Assembly (NCBI RefSeq): GCF_024171565.1
Contig: NZ_JALJZZ010000001.1
Coordinates: 434,001 to 498,000, forward strand
Length of the DNA stretch: 64,000 bases
Direction: 5' to 3'
Source: Okibacterium sp. HSC-33S16
GTDB taxonomy: Bacteria > Actinomycetota > Actinomycetes > Actinomycetales > Microbacteriaceae
The translations under genes and the position numbers were made by a program. Under the pieces are notes generated by a model. That model saw only the letters and a list, made by a program, of their open reading frames with translations. It made no database searches and was not told the DNA's origin. This document shows positions 24,076 through 34,515 of this stretch, piece by piece; position 1 is the stretch's first letter; every line of letters starts with the position of its first letter.

Positions 24076-25637
24076 GCGGGAGATACCTCTCGGGGACGGT
24101 GTACCGACGCGGGGTCGGTGAGATAGATCGGGCCGGCCAGTGTCGGCTCAGTGGCGGGGAAGTCAGTGCGGGTGTGTGCGCCACGCGATTCGGTGCGCGC
24201 GAGCGCGGCCGCGACGAGCGCGCAGCCGAGCGCGAGCAGGTTGCGGTCTTCAAGCTCTCGCTCGCTGGTGGCGGGCAGGTCGAAGGCGCTCCACGCCGCG
24301 AGAACGCCAGTCGCGTCGAGGAGCGCGTCGGCCGAGCGGTGCAGCCCGGCGCTCGACCACAGCAGGCGCTGAAGGGCGTCGCGGGAGAACGGTGGAATAT
24401 CGCTCGTGAATCCCCGCTCGATCGGACCGAGCGCCGACGCGGGGCGCACTCCGTCGAACCGGGCTGCGTGAGTGAGGTCGCCCGAGAGGGCCCGTGCGGC
24501 GCGATGCCCGAACACGGCGCCCTCGAGCAGTGAGTTTGAGGCGAGGCGATTGGCGCCGTGCACCCCGGTGCGAGCCACCTCGCCGAGGGCGAAGAGCCCG
24601 GCAATCGACGTGCGACCGTCGAGGTCGGTGGCGATCCCGCCCATCCAGTAGTGGGCGGCCGGTGCGACGGGAACTCCGACACGCGACCAGTCGATGCCTG
24701 CCGCACGGACGGCCGCGTCGATGCTCGGAAAGCGCGTGGCCAGGAACGAGGCGCCGAGGGCGGTGGCGTCGAGGGTGACCGGCCGCCCGCCTTGCGCGGC
24801 CATGGCTGCCGCGATGCCCCGGGCGACGACGTCGCGGGGTGCGAGTTCTGCGTCGGGGTGCACGTCGACCATGAACCGGTGCCCGGTTTCATCGCGCAGC
24901 ATGGCACCCTCACCGCGCACGGCCTCGGAGATGAGGAAGTTGCCGGCGGTAACCAGGGCGGTGGGGTGGAACTGGTAGAACTCGAGGTCTGCCATCACCG
25001 CACCGGCCCGCACTGCAGCAGCAGCCCCGTCGCCGGTGGCGGCCGGTGGGTTGGTGGTGAACGGGAAGAGTTGGCCGGCCCCGCCGGTCGCGAGGAGAAC
25101 GGCATCGGCGTCGAGTCGGAACGGCACGGCGTCCGGTCCCTGCAACTCGGCACCGGCTACCCGGCCGTCGGTGAGCACCAGGTCGCGGAGGAAGGTGCCC
25201 TCGAGCACCGTCACGTTGCTCGCGCGGAGGCGTTCGACGAGCGCAGCCTCGATCACGGCCCCCGTCGCGTCACCGCCGGCGTGCAGCACCCGGGGGTAGG
25301 AGTGCGCGGCCTCGCGTCCCCGGGAGAAGTCGGTGCCGTCGCGGTCGAAGGCGACGCCGAGCTCGACCAGTTCGCGAATCCGCAGCGGTCCTTCCGCACA
25401 GAGCACCCGAACGGCGTCGACGTCGCAGAGGCCAGCACCGGCCACGAGCGTGTCGGCGACGTGGGCGTCAACGCTGTCGTCGTCAAACATCACCCCGGCG
25501 ATACCGCCCTGGGCGAACCGGGTGTTGCTCATGCCGAGTGCACCCTTGGTGATCAACGTGACGGCGGAGCTGGCGCTCGCCGTGAGCGCTGCCGTGAGGC
25601 CGGCAATTCCCGACCCGACGACAAGAACCCGAGGCAT
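24069..25637 (-). CDS. nadB: L-aspartate oxidase
   Basis: 522 residues from ATG 25637. Oxidises aspartate to iminoaspartate with FAD. The FAD site GSGIAGLTAAL is at residues 8-18; the SxxAQGG-like segment NTRFAQGGIAG, the substrate loop FYQFHPTAL, GAMLRDETGHRF, the MGGIATDLDGRTSIAGLFALGEVA strand and ASNSLLEG at the FAD follow. A long C-terminal helical domain ends the chain. It starts 2 bp after the nadA stop. Confidence 0.96.
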   Translation of the reverse strand: MPRVLVVGSGIAGLTAALTASASSAVTLITKGALGMSNTRFAQGGIAGVMFDDDSVDAHVADTLVAGAGLCDVDAVRVLCAEGPLRIRELVELGVAFDRDGTDFSRGREAAHSYPRVLHAGGDATGAVIEAALVERLRASNVTVLEGTFLRDLVLTDGRVAGAELQGPDAVPFRLDADAVLLATGGAGQLFPFTTNPPAATGDGAAAAVRAGAVMADLEFYQFHPTALVTAGNFLISEAVRGEGAMLRDETGHRFMVDVHPDAELAPRDVVARGIAAAMAAQGGRPVTLDATALGASFLATRFPSIDAAVRAAGIDWSRVGVPVAPAAHYWMGGIATDLDGRTSIAGLFALGEVARTGVHGANRLASNSLLEGAVFGHRAARALSGDLTHAARFDGVRPASALGPIERGFTSDIPPFSRDALQRLLWSSAGLHRSADALLDATGVLAAWSAFDLPATSERELEDRNLLALGCALVAAALARTESRGAHTRTDFPATEPTLAGPIYLTDPASVHRPREVSPAC

Positions 25638-25639
25638 GG

Positions 25640-26938
25640 TCAGGCTCCGGTGGAAATTGGAGGCTTGGCCGCAAGCATCCGCTCCAGGGCAAGGCGCGCC
25701 GGTTCGGCCACGTCGTCCGAGACCGTGATTTGGTTGAGCACGACCCCGTCGAGGAGAGAGTCGAGCACCCAGGCCAGGTAGCCCGGGTGGATTCGGTACA
25801 TGGTCGAGCACGGGCAAATCACCGGGTCGAGGCAGAAGATGGTGTGCTCGGGGTGTTCGGCTGCGAGCCGCTGCACGAGGTTGATCTCGGTACCGATGGC
25901 GAAGGTGGTGCCGGCCGGCGCCGCCTCGATCGCCTTCCGGATGTAGTCGGTCGAGCCGTACTCGTCGGCCGCGTCGACGACGGGCATCGGGCACTCCGGG
26001 TGCACGATCACTCGAACACCGGGGTGCTCGACGCGGGCCTTCTCGATCTGGTCGACGGTGAACCTGCGGTGCACCGAGCAGAAGCCGTGCCAGAGGATGA
26101 CCTGTGACGACTCCAGCGCGAGCGCGTCGTTTCCGCCAAACGGCTTGTTCGGGTTCCACATCGGCATTTGCTCGAGCGGCACACCCATGGCTTTCGCGGT
26201 GTTCCGGCCGAGGTGCTGGTCAGGGAAGAACAGCACACGCTGCCCACGCTCGAATGCCCACGCCAATACGGTTTCCGCGTTCGATGATGTGCAGACGATG
26301 CCGCCGTTACGGCCGCAGAATCCCTTGAGCGCAGCCGAGGAGTTCATGTAGGTGACGGGAATCACCGGAACGCGCCCCGTGGCATCCGGTTCCGTTCCGA
26401 ACAGTTCGGTCAGTTGTTCCCAGCACTCCTCGACCTGGTCGATGTTGGCCATGTCGGCCATCGAGCATCCGGCCGCGAGGTTCGGCAGAATGACCGCCTG
26501 CTCGGGGGTCGAGAGCAGATCGGCGGTCTCAGCCATGAAGTGCACCCCGCAAAAGACGATGGCTTCGGCATCGGTTCGAGCTCTCGCGGCGGTGGCGAGC
26601 TGGAACGAGTCGCCCACATAGTCGGCATATGCGACAACTTCGTTGCGCTGGTAGAAGTGCCCGAGGATGACGAGTTTGTCGCCCAACGTTTTCTTTGCAG
26701 AGCGGATGCGACGGTCTAACTCGTCGCTCGACGCCTCGCGATAGAAGGCGGGCAGTTCCCCCTGGCGCGGGGAGCCGACCGGAATAAGATCACCCATCGA
26801 TGATCCGGGGCCGTAGCTCGGTGGGCGGGAGTCGAATACCCAGGGCTTGGCTACGAGGTCGGGGCTGCAAGCGGCGCCGGGGGCGGAGCCGGACGCGATC
26901 TCGATGAGAGTGGTGTCGACGGAGGCGGTGAGGGTCAT
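25640..26938 (-). CDS. nadA: Quinolinate synthase
   Basis: 432 residues, using ATG 26938 (AGGA five bases upstream); a second ATG at 26944 adds two residues. Condenses iminoaspartate with dihydroxyacetone phosphate to quinolinate. Seen: LVILGHFYQRNEVVAYADYVGDSF, VFCGVHFMAETA, GRNGGIVCTSSNA, FFPDQHLGRNTA, HPECP and DPVICPCSTMYRIHP. Cysteines in VFCGVHF, GGIVCTSS and ICPC are candidates for the [4Fe-4S] ligands. It lies 2 bp behind nrtR. Confidence 0.97.
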   Translation of the reverse strand: MTLTASVDTTLIEIASGSAPGAACSPDLVAKPWVFDSRPPSYGPGSSMGDLIPVGSPRQGELPAFYREASSDELDRRIRSAKKTLGDKLVILGHFYQRNEVVAYADYVGDSFQLATAARARTDAEAIVFCGVHFMAETADLLSTPEQAVILPNLAAGCSMADMANIDQVEECWEQLTELFGTEPDATGRVPVIPVTYMNSSAALKGFCGRNGGIVCTSSNAETVLAWAFERGQRVLFFPDQHLGRNTAKAMGVPLEQMPMWNPNKPFGGNDALALESSQVILWHGFCSVHRRFTVDQIEKARVEHPGVRVIVHPECPMPVVDAADEYGSTDYIRKAIEAAPAGTTFAIGTEINLVQRLAAEHPEHTIFCLDPVICPCSTMYRIHPGYLAWVLDSLLDGVVLNQITVSDDVAEPARLALERMLAAKPPISTGA

Positions 26939-26940
26939 GA

Positions 26941-27651
26941 TCATCCTTGAGTGCGGCCGGGGAGCGGGCGGGCGCCGAGGGGGCCGCTCGTCGTGTCGGG
27001 AGCCGCTGTGTTGTATCGATAGAGACGGGCGGGGCGATGACGTCCCCCGGTTCGCAGCTGTTCGGTTGGAACAACCTGGCCGGAGCTCTCGACCTGGCGC
27101 CGGAAGTTGGCGGGGTCGAGGGGTTTCTGCAGCACAGCCTCGTGGACTTCGCGCAGTTCGGAAAGGGTGAAGGTGTCGCCGAGGAAGGCGGAGGCGATGT
27201 GGCTGTACTCGAGCTTGTTGCGGAGCCGCCACAGGGCGTAGTCGACGATGACATTGTGGTCGAACGCCAGCTCAGGAACAGAGTCGGCCTCGAACCAGCG
27301 CACGTTCTCGGTCTCGACTGCGACGTCGGCCTCGTCAGACCGCACCAGTGCCCAGTAGACGATGGAGACGACGCGCTCGCCGGGGGAGCGGTCTGTGTTA
27401 CCGAACGCGTAGAGCTGCTCGAGGTACTGCGGGGTGAGGAGCGTGGTTTCGGCCAGGGTGCGCGCGGCCGATTCTGCCAGGTCTTCGTTCGGGCCGAGGG
27501 GCCCGCCGGGAAGCGCCCACCTGCCGTCGAACGGTTCACGGATGCGGCGGACGAGGGGGAGCCAGACGGTCATCCGGTCGTCGGCTGGTGACCGACGCAG
27601 CGCGAAGATCACCGTGGAGACGGCGACCTCGACGGCAGCGGCTGCGGTCAT
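26941..27651 (-). CDS. nrtR: NrtR-like Nudix-related transcriptional regulator of NAD synthesis
   Basis: 236 residues: a Nudix-like domain (about 1-145) followed by a winged-helix domain (about 150-215: FTLSELREVHEAVLQKPLDPANFRRQV). The Nudix box reads GPLGPNEDLAESAARTLAETTL; the catalytic REUxEE pattern is degraded to RTLAET, as expected for NrtR proteins that sense ADP-ribose rather than hydrolyse it. GGAGG lies 5 bases before the ATG. As first gene before nadA, nadB, nadC and the desulfurase, it very probably represses the operon when NAD metabolites are sufficient. Confidence 0.9.
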   Translation of the reverse strand: MTAAAAVEVAVSTVIFALRRSPADDRMTVWLPLVRRIREPFDGRWALPGGPLGPNEDLAESAARTLAETTLLTPQYLEQLYAFGNTDRSPGERVVSIVYWALVRSDEADVAVETENVRWFEADSVPELAFDHNVIVDYALWRLRNKLEYSHIASAFLGDTFTLSELREVHEAVLQKPLDPANFRRQVESSGQVVPTEQLRTGGRHRPARLYRYNTAAPDTTSGPLGARPLPGRTQG

Positions 27652-27678
27652 GTCGGCCTCCGTTCAGATCCAGTTAAA

Positions 27679-27722
27679 GTCACCGTGACCATAACTAATC
27701 TCATCTTAGTGTCAGAGTGACC
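27679..27722 (-). promoter_or_regulatory. nad operon promoter with two inverted-repeat operator candidates
   Basis: GTCACCGTGAC at 27679-27689 is a perfect 5-1-5 inverted repeat, and its flanks extend the symmetry (GTTA at the left, TAAC at the right). A second site, TGTCAGAGTGACC at 27710-27722, has the same half-sites with a 3-bp spacer. Centres are about 32 bp apart, three helical turns. On the minus strand CTGACA (-35) and TATGGT (-10) with a 16-bp spacer fit between them, so a dimeric repressor would cover the promoter. NrtR is the obvious candidate. Confidence 0.65.
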
Positions 27723-27820
27723 AGAACTGCGAGAAAAACTTTCCGCATGTCGCCGGCAGCCGAGCGCTGTCAGCGTCGCTCACTGTAGGCTGAAGCAAAA
27801 CCAAATATCGGGCCGCGCAC

Positions 27821-28010
27821 GCGATGCGGGAGAGCCGGGTTCGCCCCGGCACCGAAGGAGCAAGCCTCCCTGCCAATCTCTCAGGTTTATGTACCGCATC
27901 GAACTGGCCACTCTGGAAAGTGAACGTCCGCGTTCCGCCGACGGTGAAAGCCGCCTCCCGACATCGTCGGGTGGCGCGTGAAACTCTCAGGCTCATGACA
28001 GAGGGGGAGT
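27821..28010 (+). promoter_or_regulatory. Tandem glycine riboswitch
   Basis: Two glycine aptamers lie in series before gcvT. The first (about 27821-27901) has GCGGGAGAG, CACCGAAGGAGCAAG and CTCTCAGG. The second (about 27911-28006) has CTCTGGAAAGTG, CCGACGGTGAAAG and CTCTCAGGC followed by CATGACAGAGGGGG. These are the conserved cores of gcvT-type aptamers. Glycine binding should switch on expression of the cleavage operon about 70 nt downstream. No obvious T-rich terminator separates the second aptamer from gcvT, so control may be translational or by a less typical terminator. Confidence 0.95.
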
Positions 28011-28078
28011 TCCTCAGGCACCTCGAGTGCCGCGACCGCTTTTGCGACCGTCGCCGACGTGCGACACCTGGAGAACTC

Positions 28079-29200
28079 GTGTCAGATCCCGTACCAGAAC
28101 GCACCAGCCCGCTACACGCGGTGCACACCGAGCTTTCAGCGAGCTTCACCGACTTTGCCGGGTGGCAAATGCCGGTGCGCTACACGAGCGACCTCGCCGA
28201 ACACGCTGCCGTTCGTTCGGCTGCCGGTATTTTCGACCTGTCTCACATGGCGGAGATCCTCGTCTACGGAACACAGGCCGGGGAATTCCTCGATTTCGCG
28301 CTCGCCGGGCGACTCTCGGCGATCGATGTGCTGCAGGCGAAGTACAGCCTGCTGCTCACCGAGGGCGGCGGCATGCTCGACGACGTCGTGGTCTACCGGC
28401 TGGGCGAGACGACCTTCCTCGTGGTCGCCAACGCAGGCAACCGGGAGGCCGCGTGTGAGGCCCTGCAGAGCCGGGCGGCGACCTTCGACGTGACCGTCGA
28501 CGACCAGAGCGACGACTACGCGCTCATCGCCGTGCAGGGCCCGCGCTCCCGCGCCATCCTCGAAGCGACGACGGGCATCAGCGAGCTCAGCGTCCCGCTC
28601 GACGAACTCAAGTACTACCGTGCCGCCGATGCCTTCTTCAACGGTGTCCCCATGGTCGTCGCGCGCACCGGATACACCGGTGAAGACGGATTCGAGCTCT
28701 ACCTGCGCACCGACGCCGCCGTGCCACTGTGGCGCGCCCTGTCGGAAGCCGGAGAGGCGCACGGGCTCGTCCCCGCCGGGCTCGCCAGCCGCGATACCCT
28801 GCGCCTCGAAGCCGGCATGCCGCTCTACGGCCACGAGCTCAGCACCGAGACCTTCCCGGTTCAGGCAGGACTCGGCCGGGTCGTCGCGCTCACCAAGGAG
28901 GGCGACTTCGTCGGGCGTTCCGCCGTCGAAGCGGGGCCAGCCGCTGATGCCCGCGTTCTCGTTGGCCTGGTGTCAGAAGGCCGCCGTGCCGGCCGGGCCG
29001 GGTACGCGCTTGTCTCGGGCGACACCGAGGTTGGGATCGTGACGAGCGGTGCGCTGTCACCGACGCTCGGGCATCCGATCATGATGGCCTACGTCGACCC
29101 CGCCCTCTCAGAAGTCGGCACCGAACTCGCCGTCGATGTGCGAGGCACCAGAATTCCCGCAACCGTCACCACACTGCCGTTCTACCGGAGAGAGAAGTAA
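28079..29200 (+). CDS. gcvT: Glycine cleavage system T protein (aminomethyltransferase)
   Basis: 373 residues from GTG 28079, with GGAG at 28070-28073; the frame is open farther upstream but that part is the riboswitch. Transfers the methylene group from aminomethyl-lipoyl H protein to tetrahydrofolate, releasing ammonia. Motifs: FTDFAGWQMPVRY, IFDLSHMAEI, DDYALIAVQGP, ARTGYTGEDGFELY, LGARDTLRLEAGMPLYGHEL-like stretch (ASRDTLRLEAGMPLYGHEL) and PIMMAYVDP. First gene of gcvT-gcvH-gcvP. Confidence 0.97.
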   Translation: MSDPVPERTSPLHAVHTELSASFTDFAGWQMPVRYTSDLAEHAAVRSAAGIFDLSHMAEILVYGTQAGEFLDFALAGRLSAIDVLQAKYSLLLTEGGGMLDDVVVYRLGETTFLVVANAGNREAACEALQSRAATFDVTVDDQSDDYALIAVQGPRSRAILEATTGISELSVPLDELKYYRAADAFFNGVPMVVARTGYTGEDGFELYLRTDAAVPLWRALSEAGEAHGLVPAGLASRDTLRLEAGMPLYGHELSTETFPVQAGLGRVVALTKEGDFVGRSAVEAGPAADARVLVGLVSEGRRAGRAGYALVSGDTEVGIVTSGALSPTLGHPIMMAYVDPALSEVGTELAVDVRGTRIPATVTTLPFYRREK

Positions 29201-29203
29201 GCC

Positions 29204-29578
29204 ATGTCGGACAAGACCACCCTCAAGTACACCCCCGAGCACGAGTGGCTCGACATCGACGGTGACGTCGCGACCGTCGGTATCACCGACTATGCCGCTG
29301 AGAAGCTCGGCGACGTCGTCTTCGTTGAGCTCCCCGCCGTGGACAGCGACCTGGCGTCCGGAACTGTCGTCGGTGAGATCGAGTCGACGAAATCGGTCGG
29401 CGAGCTCTTCGCACCGGTCAACGGATCGGTGGCCGAGGCCAACTCCGCCGTGGTCGACGACCCCTCGCTCGTCAACAGTGACCCGTTCGGCGACGGCTGG
29501 CTCATCAAGGTGCGGTTCACCGAACTGCCCGAGAACCTGCTCAGCTGGGACGAGTACTCCGCACTGGTCGGCGAGTAA
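29204..29578 (+). CDS. gcvH: Glycine cleavage system H protein
   Basis: 124 residues, the usual length. The lipoyl domain carries Lys63 in [14 protein letters not shown], the site of lipoylation, after [19 protein letters not shown]. It shuttles the aminomethyl group among P, T and L proteins. The gene starts 3 bp after gcvT and its stop overlaps the gcvP start by one base (TAATG). Confidence 0.98.
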   Translation: MSDKTTLKYTPEHEWLDIDGDVATVGITDYAAEKLGDVVFVELPAVDSDLASGTVVGEIESTKSVGELFAPVNGSVAEANSAVVDDPSLVNSDPFGDGWLIKVRFTELPENLLSWDEYSALVGE

Positions 29579-32439
29579 TGCCGGAGCTGTTTTCAGAACG
29601 CCACATCGGAACGGATGCCTCGGCGCACGCCAGCATGCTGGCTGCGGTCGGCTACGACTCGGTCGACGCGCTCGTTGAAGCCGCTGTCCCCGAGTCCATC
29701 CACGTCCAGGAACTGCTGAACTCCTCCATCCCGGCAGCGGCCAGCGAGCGGGAAGCCCTCGCCGAACTGCGCGAGCTCGCCAACCAGAACACCGTGCGCA
29801 CCTCAATGATCGGGCTCGGCTACTACGGCACCCTCACGCCAGCCGTGATCAAGCGCAACGTGCTCGAGAACCCGTCCTGGTACACCGCGTACACGCCGTA
29901 CCAGCCGGAAATCTCCCAGGGCCGGCTCGAAGCGCTGATCAACTTCCAAACCATGGTCACCGACCTCACCGGTCTCGACACCGCCAACGCGTCGATGCTC
30001 GACGAGGGCACGGCCGTCGTCGAGGGTATGCTGCTCGCCCGTCGGGCATCGAAGCTCACCACGAACGTTTTTGTGGTCGATGCTGATGCGTTCCCGCAGA
30101 CCAAGGCGCTGCTGGCGAGCCGGGCAGAAGCCGTTGGCATCGATCTCGTTGAGGTCGACCTCGCCGGTGGCGCCGCGCTGCCCGAGGACGCGTTTGGTGT
30201 CTTCGTGCAGTACCCGGGAGCGAGCGGACGAGTGTGGAATCCGGCATCCGTTCTCGCAGCGGTGAAAGACCAGGGCGGGCTCGCCGTTGTCGCGGCCGAC
30301 CTGCTCGCGCTCGCCCTGCTGACCTCGCCGGGTGAACTCGGTGCAGACATCGCGGTGGGCACGAGCCAGCGCCTCGGTGTTCCGATGGGCTTCGGCGGAC
30401 CGCACGCCGGCTACATGGCGGTGCGCAAGGGACTCGAGCGCCAGCTGCCTGGCCGACTCGTTGGAGTGAGCCAGGACGCCGCCGGGCACCCCGCCTACCG
30501 GCTCACCCTGCAGACCCGCGAACAGCACATTCGCCGTGAGAAAGCCACGTCAAACATCTGCACCGCCCAGGTGCTCCTCGCGGTGATGGCATCGATGTAC
30601 GCCGTGTACCACGGCCCTGCTGGCATCCGCCGGATCGCTGCCGAGACCGCGGCACGCGCGGACGCGCTCGCCGCTGTGCTCACTGGATACGGACTCACGC
30701 TCGTGAGCGAGTCGTTCTTCGACACGATCCGGGTCCACGTTCCTGGCGAAGCCTCGACCGTTGTGGAGCGCGCCCGCGAGCTCGGCATCAACCTGCACCT
30801 CGTCGACGACGCAACGGTCGGTATCTCCGTCGACGAGACCACCACCGAGGCCGAACTCCGCGCCGTCGTCGTGGCGTTCGGGTTCTCGGCCGACGAGTCC
30901 TTCGCCGGGCTCGGCTCCGAGTCGACGCGGCTGCCCGAGGACCTCGTTCGCTCGAGTGAGTACCTCACGCACCCGGTGTTCAACACCCACCACTCCGAGA
31001 CCGCCATGATGCGGTACCTCAAGCAGCTCGCCGATCGCGACTATGCGCTCGACCGCGGCATGATCCCGCTCGGCTCGTGCACGATGAAGCTCAACGCGGC
31101 CACCGAGATGGAAGCCATCACCTGGCCCGAGTTCGCGAGCCTGCACCCGTACGCTCCCGAAGCCGACGTGCTCGGCTACCTGGGACTGATCGAACAGCTC
31201 GAGAGCTGGCTCGCCGAGGTCACCGGATACGATTCCGTCTCGCTCCAGCCCAACGCCGGCAGCCAGGGCGAACTCGCGGGGCTCCTCGCGATTCGCGGCT
31301 ACCACCGGTCAAACGGCGATCTGAACCGCACCATCTGCCTCATTCCATCCAGCGCGCACGGCACCAACGCGGCATCCGCTGTGCTTGCCGGTATGAAGGT
31401 TGTCGTCGTCGCGTGCGATGACATGGGTAACGTCGACCTCGACGACCTGCGCGCGAAGATCGAGCAGCACGCCGAGAACCTGGCCGCGCTCATGATCACC
31501 TACCCGTCGACCCACGGCGTGTACGAGCACGAGGTGACCGCCATCACGCAGGCCGTTCACGACGCGGGCGGACAGGTCTACGTCGACGGAGCGAACCTCA
31601 ACGCGCTGCTCGGCTACGCCCGGTTCGGTGACTTCGGTGGCGACGTCTCGCACCTCAACCTGCACAAGACGTTCTGCATCCCACACGGTGGGGGAGGCCC
31701 CGGCGTCGGACCTGTTGCAGCAAAGGCGCACCTCGCGCCGTTCCTGCCCGGTCACCCGATGGCGCAGCGCGACGACCACGGCGCATTCACGCACGCCGGC
31801 GGCCCGGTTTCGGCGGCACCATACGGCAGCCCGAGCATCCTGCCGATTTCCTGGGCATACGTACGCATGATGGGTGCGGAAGGGCTCAAGCAGGCCACCG
31901 GCGCCGCGGTCCTCGCCGCGAACTACATCGCCGTTCGGCTGCGTGAGCACTTCCCGGTGCTCTACACCGGCGACAACGGACTGGTCGCACACGAGTGCAT
32001 CCTCGACCTGCGTCCGCTCAAGGAAGCAACCGGTGTCACTGTCGATGACGTCGCCAAGCGGCTCATCGACTACGGTTTCCACGCGCCGACGATGTCGTTC
32101 CCGGTCGCAGGCACCCTCATGGTCGAACCGACCGAGAGTGAAGACCTCACCGAGATCGATCGCTTCATTGATGCGATGATCGCGATTAAAGCCGAAGCGG
32201 ATGCCGTCGGTGCCGGCACGTGGCCAGCCAACGATAACCCGTTGGTGCACGCACCCCACACCGCACAGTCGGTCATTGAGGGCGACTGGGACCACGCGTA
32301 CACCCGTGCCGAGGCCGTCTACCCGGTGAGGTCGCTCATCCGCGGCAAGTACTGGCCGCCGGTGCGCCGTGTCGACAACGCGTTCGGTGACCGCAACCTG
32401 GTCTGCGCCTGCCCGCCGCCGGAGGCGTTCGCCGACTAG
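29578..32439 (+). CDS. gcvP: Glycine dehydrogenase (decarboxylating), P protein
   Basis: 953 residues, a full-length homodimer-type P protein with the N-terminal half ([26 protein letters not shown]) and the catalytic C-terminal half fused. The pyridoxal-phosphate Lys is in [28 protein letters not shown] and [12 protein letters not shown] are active-site loops. It decarboxylates glycine and passes the aminomethyl group to GcvH. The lipoamide dehydrogenase (L protein) is not in the window. Confidence 0.98.
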   Translation: MPELFSERHIGTDASAHASMLAAVGYDSVDALVEAAVPESIHVQELLNSSIPAAASEREALAELRELANQNTVRTSMIGLGYYGTLTPAVIKRNVLENPSWYTAYTPYQPEISQGRLEALINFQTMVTDLTGLDTANASMLDEGTAVVEGMLLARRASKLTTNVFVVDADAFPQTKALLASRAEAVGIDLVEVDLAGGAALPEDAFGVFVQYPGASGRVWNPASVLAAVKDQGGLAVVAADLLALALLTSPGELGADIAVGTSQRLGVPMGFGGPHAGYMAVRKGLERQLPGRLVGVSQDAAGHPAYRLTLQTREQHIRREKATSNICTAQVLLAVMASMYAVYHGPAGIRRIAAETAARADALAAVLTGYGLTLVSESFFDTIRVHVPGEASTVVERARELGINLHLVDDATVGISVDETTTEAELRAVVVAFGFSADESFAGLGSESTRLPEDLVRSSEYLTHPVFNTHHSETAMMRYLKQLADRDYALDRGMIPLGSCTMKLNAATEMEAITWPEFASLHPYAPEADVLGYLGLIEQLESWLAEVTGYDSVSLQPNAGSQGELAGLLAIRGYHRSNGDLNRTICLIPSSAHGTNAASAVLAGMKVVVVACDDMGNVDLDDLRAKIEQHAENLAALMITYPSTHGVYEHEVTAITQAVHDAGGQVYVDGANLNALLGYARFGDFGGDVSHLNLHKTFCIPHGGGGPGVGPVAAKAHLAPFLPGHPMAQRDDHGAFTHAGGPVSAAPYGSPSILPISWAYVRMMGAEGLKQATGAAVLAANYIAVRLREHFPVLYTGDNGLVAHECILDLRPLKEATGVTVDDVAKRLIDYGFHAPTMSFPVAGTLMVEPTESEDLTEIDRFIDAMIAIKAEADAVGAGTWPANDNPLVHAPHTAQSVIEGDWDHAYTRAEAVYPVRSLIRGKYWPPVRRVDNAFGDRNLVCACPPPEAFAD

Positions 32440-32462
32440 GCACCGCGCTGGCGCACGGATAA

Positions 32463-32511
32463 CGGCCCGAGGTAAGGACGAAGTTTGACACGTCATCCAT
32501 ACCTCGGGCCG
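32463..32511. terminator. Stem-loop between convergent gcvP and the symporter gene
   Basis: A perfect 12-bp inverted repeat, CGGCCCGAGGTA at 32463-32474 and TACCTCGGGCCG at 32500-32511, encloses 25 nt. No T run follows, so it is likely a bidirectional, factor-helped terminator or a 3'-end stabiliser. Confidence 0.55.
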
Positions 32512-32572
32512 ATTGCCGTATCTCGGGCGGTTTACTCTCTTCCACAGAGGCACCGGGGCGCGAGCGTGAGGC

Positions 32573-34153
32573 TTAGTGCGAGGAGGCTTTCTCCGCACCG
32601 TGACCGGTGAGGGAGCGCACCTCCATCTCGGCGGCGATACGCGGATCTTCCTTCACGCTTGAGGTGATCGTGCCGAGCCAGCCCAGCAGGAAGCCGAGCG
32701 GGATGGAGACGATGCCCGGGTTGTTGAGCGGGAACCAGGAGAAGTCCACGTCCTTGAACATTGACGTCTCCGCACCGGAAATGACCGGCGAGAAGATGAT
32801 CAGGATCAGCGCCGATGCCAGCCCACCGTACATGCTCCAGAGCGCACCACGGGTGGTGAACTTGCGCCAGAACAGCGAGTACAGGATGGTCGGCAGGTTG
32901 GCGCTGGCCGCAATGGCGAAGGCCAGTGCGACGAGGAAGGCAATGTTCTGCCCCTGCACGCCGATGCCGCCGATGATGGCGAGGAGTCCGATCACCACAA
33001 CGGTGATGCGGGCGACCTTGACCTCGCCGTTCGGCGGGACCGCACCCTTCTTGATCACGTTGGCGTAGACATCGTGAGCGAATGACGTCGCGGCTGTGAT
33101 GGTGAGCCCGGCGACGACCGCCAGGATCGTCGCGAACGCCACCGCCGAGATGATGCCGAGCAGGATGGAACCACCCAGCTCGAACGCCAGCAGCGGAGCG
33201 GCGGAGTTCACTCCACCCGGCGCGGCCAGGATGGTGTCCTTGCCGACCAGGTACGCCGCGCCGTAGCCGAGCACGAGTGTGAACAGGTAGAACAGGCCGA
33301 TCAGCCAGATCGCCCAGACCACGCTGCGACGTGCTTCCTTCGCGGTCGGCACCGTGTAGAAGCGCATGAGCACGTGGGGGAGACCCGCCGTCCCGAGAAC
33401 GAGCGCGAGTGCGAGCGAGATGAAGTCCAACCGTGACGTGCCCGTGACGCCATACTGCGCACCAGGGTTGAGGATGCCTTCACCGGCCACCGAGACGGCG
33501 TTACCGAGCAGCGCCGAGAGGTTGAAGCCGTTGAGCGCGAGAACCCAGACCGTCATTACTCCGGCGCCGGCGATCAGCAACACAGCCTTGATGATTTGCA
33601 CCCAGGTCGTGCCCTTCATGCCACCGATGAGGACGTAGGCGATCATGATCACGCCGACAACGGCGATGACGACCGACTGTCCAACCCGATCGTTGACCCC
33701 GAGGAGCAGTGACACCAGCCCACCGGCGCCGGCCATTTGGGCCAGCAGATAGAAGAAGCACACAGCGAGCGTCGCGGTCGCAGCCGCAAGGCGAACGGGG
33801 CGTTCCTTCAGGCGGAAGGAGAGAACATCCGCCATCGTGAATTTTCCGGTATTGCGAAGCAGTTCCGCGACCAGAAGGAGTGCGACGAGCCAGGCCACGA
33901 GGAAGCCGATGGAGTAGAGGAATCCGTCGTACCCATTGACCGCGATGGCGCCGCAAATGCCGAGGAACGATGCCGCCGAGAGGTAGTCACCCGCGATGGC
34001 TGTGCCGTTCTGGCCACCATTAAAGGATCGACCCGCCGCGTAGAAGTCGTTCGCTGTCTTGTTTGAGCGTGAGGCCCTCAACACGATGATGAGGGTCACG
34101 ACGACAAACGCCGCGAAGATGGAAATGTTCAGAATCGGGTCGCCAACAGTCAT
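32573..34153 (-). CDS. Cation/acetate symporter-like sodium:solute symporter
   Basis: 526 residues with about 13 membrane helices. SSS-family features: [27 protein letters not shown], the [13 protein letters not shown] loop, [24 protein letters not shown] and [21 protein letters not shown]. ActP-type members import acetate and related short monocarboxylates with Na+. The gene overlaps the upstream DUF485 gene by 4 bp (ATGA), the usual actP arrangement. Confidence 0.93.
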   Translation of the reverse strand: MTVGDPILNISIFAAFVVVTLIIVLRASRSNKTANDFYAAGRSFNGGQNGTAIAGDYLSAASFLGICGAIAVNGYDGFLYSIGFLVAWLVALLLVAELLRNTGKFTMADVLSFRLKERPVRLAAATATLAVCFFYLLAQMAGAGGLVSLLLGVNDRVGQSVVIAVVGVIMIAYVLIGGMKGTTWVQIIKAVLLIAGAGVMTVWVLALNGFNLSALLGNAVSVAGEGILNPGAQYGVTGTSRLDFISLALALVLGTAGLPHVLMRFYTVPTAKEARRSVVWAIWLIGLFYLFTLVLGYGAAYLVGKDTILAAPGGVNSAAPLLAFELGGSILLGIISAVAFATILAVVAGLTITAATSFAHDVYANVIKKGAVPPNGEVKVARITVVVIGLLAIIGGIGVQGQNIAFLVALAFAIAASANLPTILYSLFWRKFTTRGALWSMYGGLASALILIIFSPVISGAETSMFKDVDFSWFPLNNPGIVSIPLGFLLGWLGTITSSVKEDPRIAAEMEVRSLTGHGAEKASSH

Positions 34154-34500
34154 GCTCGCTCAGCCTCCTCGAGCTCGTTGCGGAACTTCTCGGCCGCCGG
34201 GTCAAGCTTCCGGTTGGCGAATGAGACGTACCAAGTGGTGATCGCGAAAGTTGTGACGAACTGGCTCAGGCCCAGGATCAGACCGATGTTGATGTTGCCG
34301 ATGACCTTGGTTGACATGAAGTCGTGCGCGTAGTCGGCGAGCAGCACGTATGCGAAGTACCAGAGCAGGAACGCAACGGCGAGCGGGAAGACGAAACTTC
34401 GGTGCCGACGTTTGTGGGCGATGAAGTCGGGGGATTGTTCGATGGCTATGTAATCGATCGCCGAGCCTGGGGTGTGGGTACCCGTGTCGTCGTGTGGCAT
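34150..34500 (-). CDS. DUF485 small membrane protein
   Basis: 116 residues from ATG 34500, behind GAGGAGG. Two membrane helices (about 37-58 and 72-95) with SPDFIAHKRRHRSFVFPLAVAFLLWYF and VTTFAITTWYVSFANRKLDPAAEK match DUF485. Members are almost always partners of ActP-type symporters, as here. Its exact task in transport is not established. Confidence 0.92.
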   Translation of the reverse strand: MPHDDTGTHTPGSAIDYIAIEQSPDFIAHKRRHRSFVFPLAVAFLLWYFAYVLLADYAHDFMSTKVIGNINIGLILGLSQFVTTFAITTWYVSFANRKLDPAAEKFRNELEEAERA

Positions 34501-34515
34501 GGTCCTCCTCAAGTT

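Noticed and set aside
31309-32598. 429-codon minus-strand frame opposite gcvP
   Set aside because: Antisense shadow of a clearly conserved gene.
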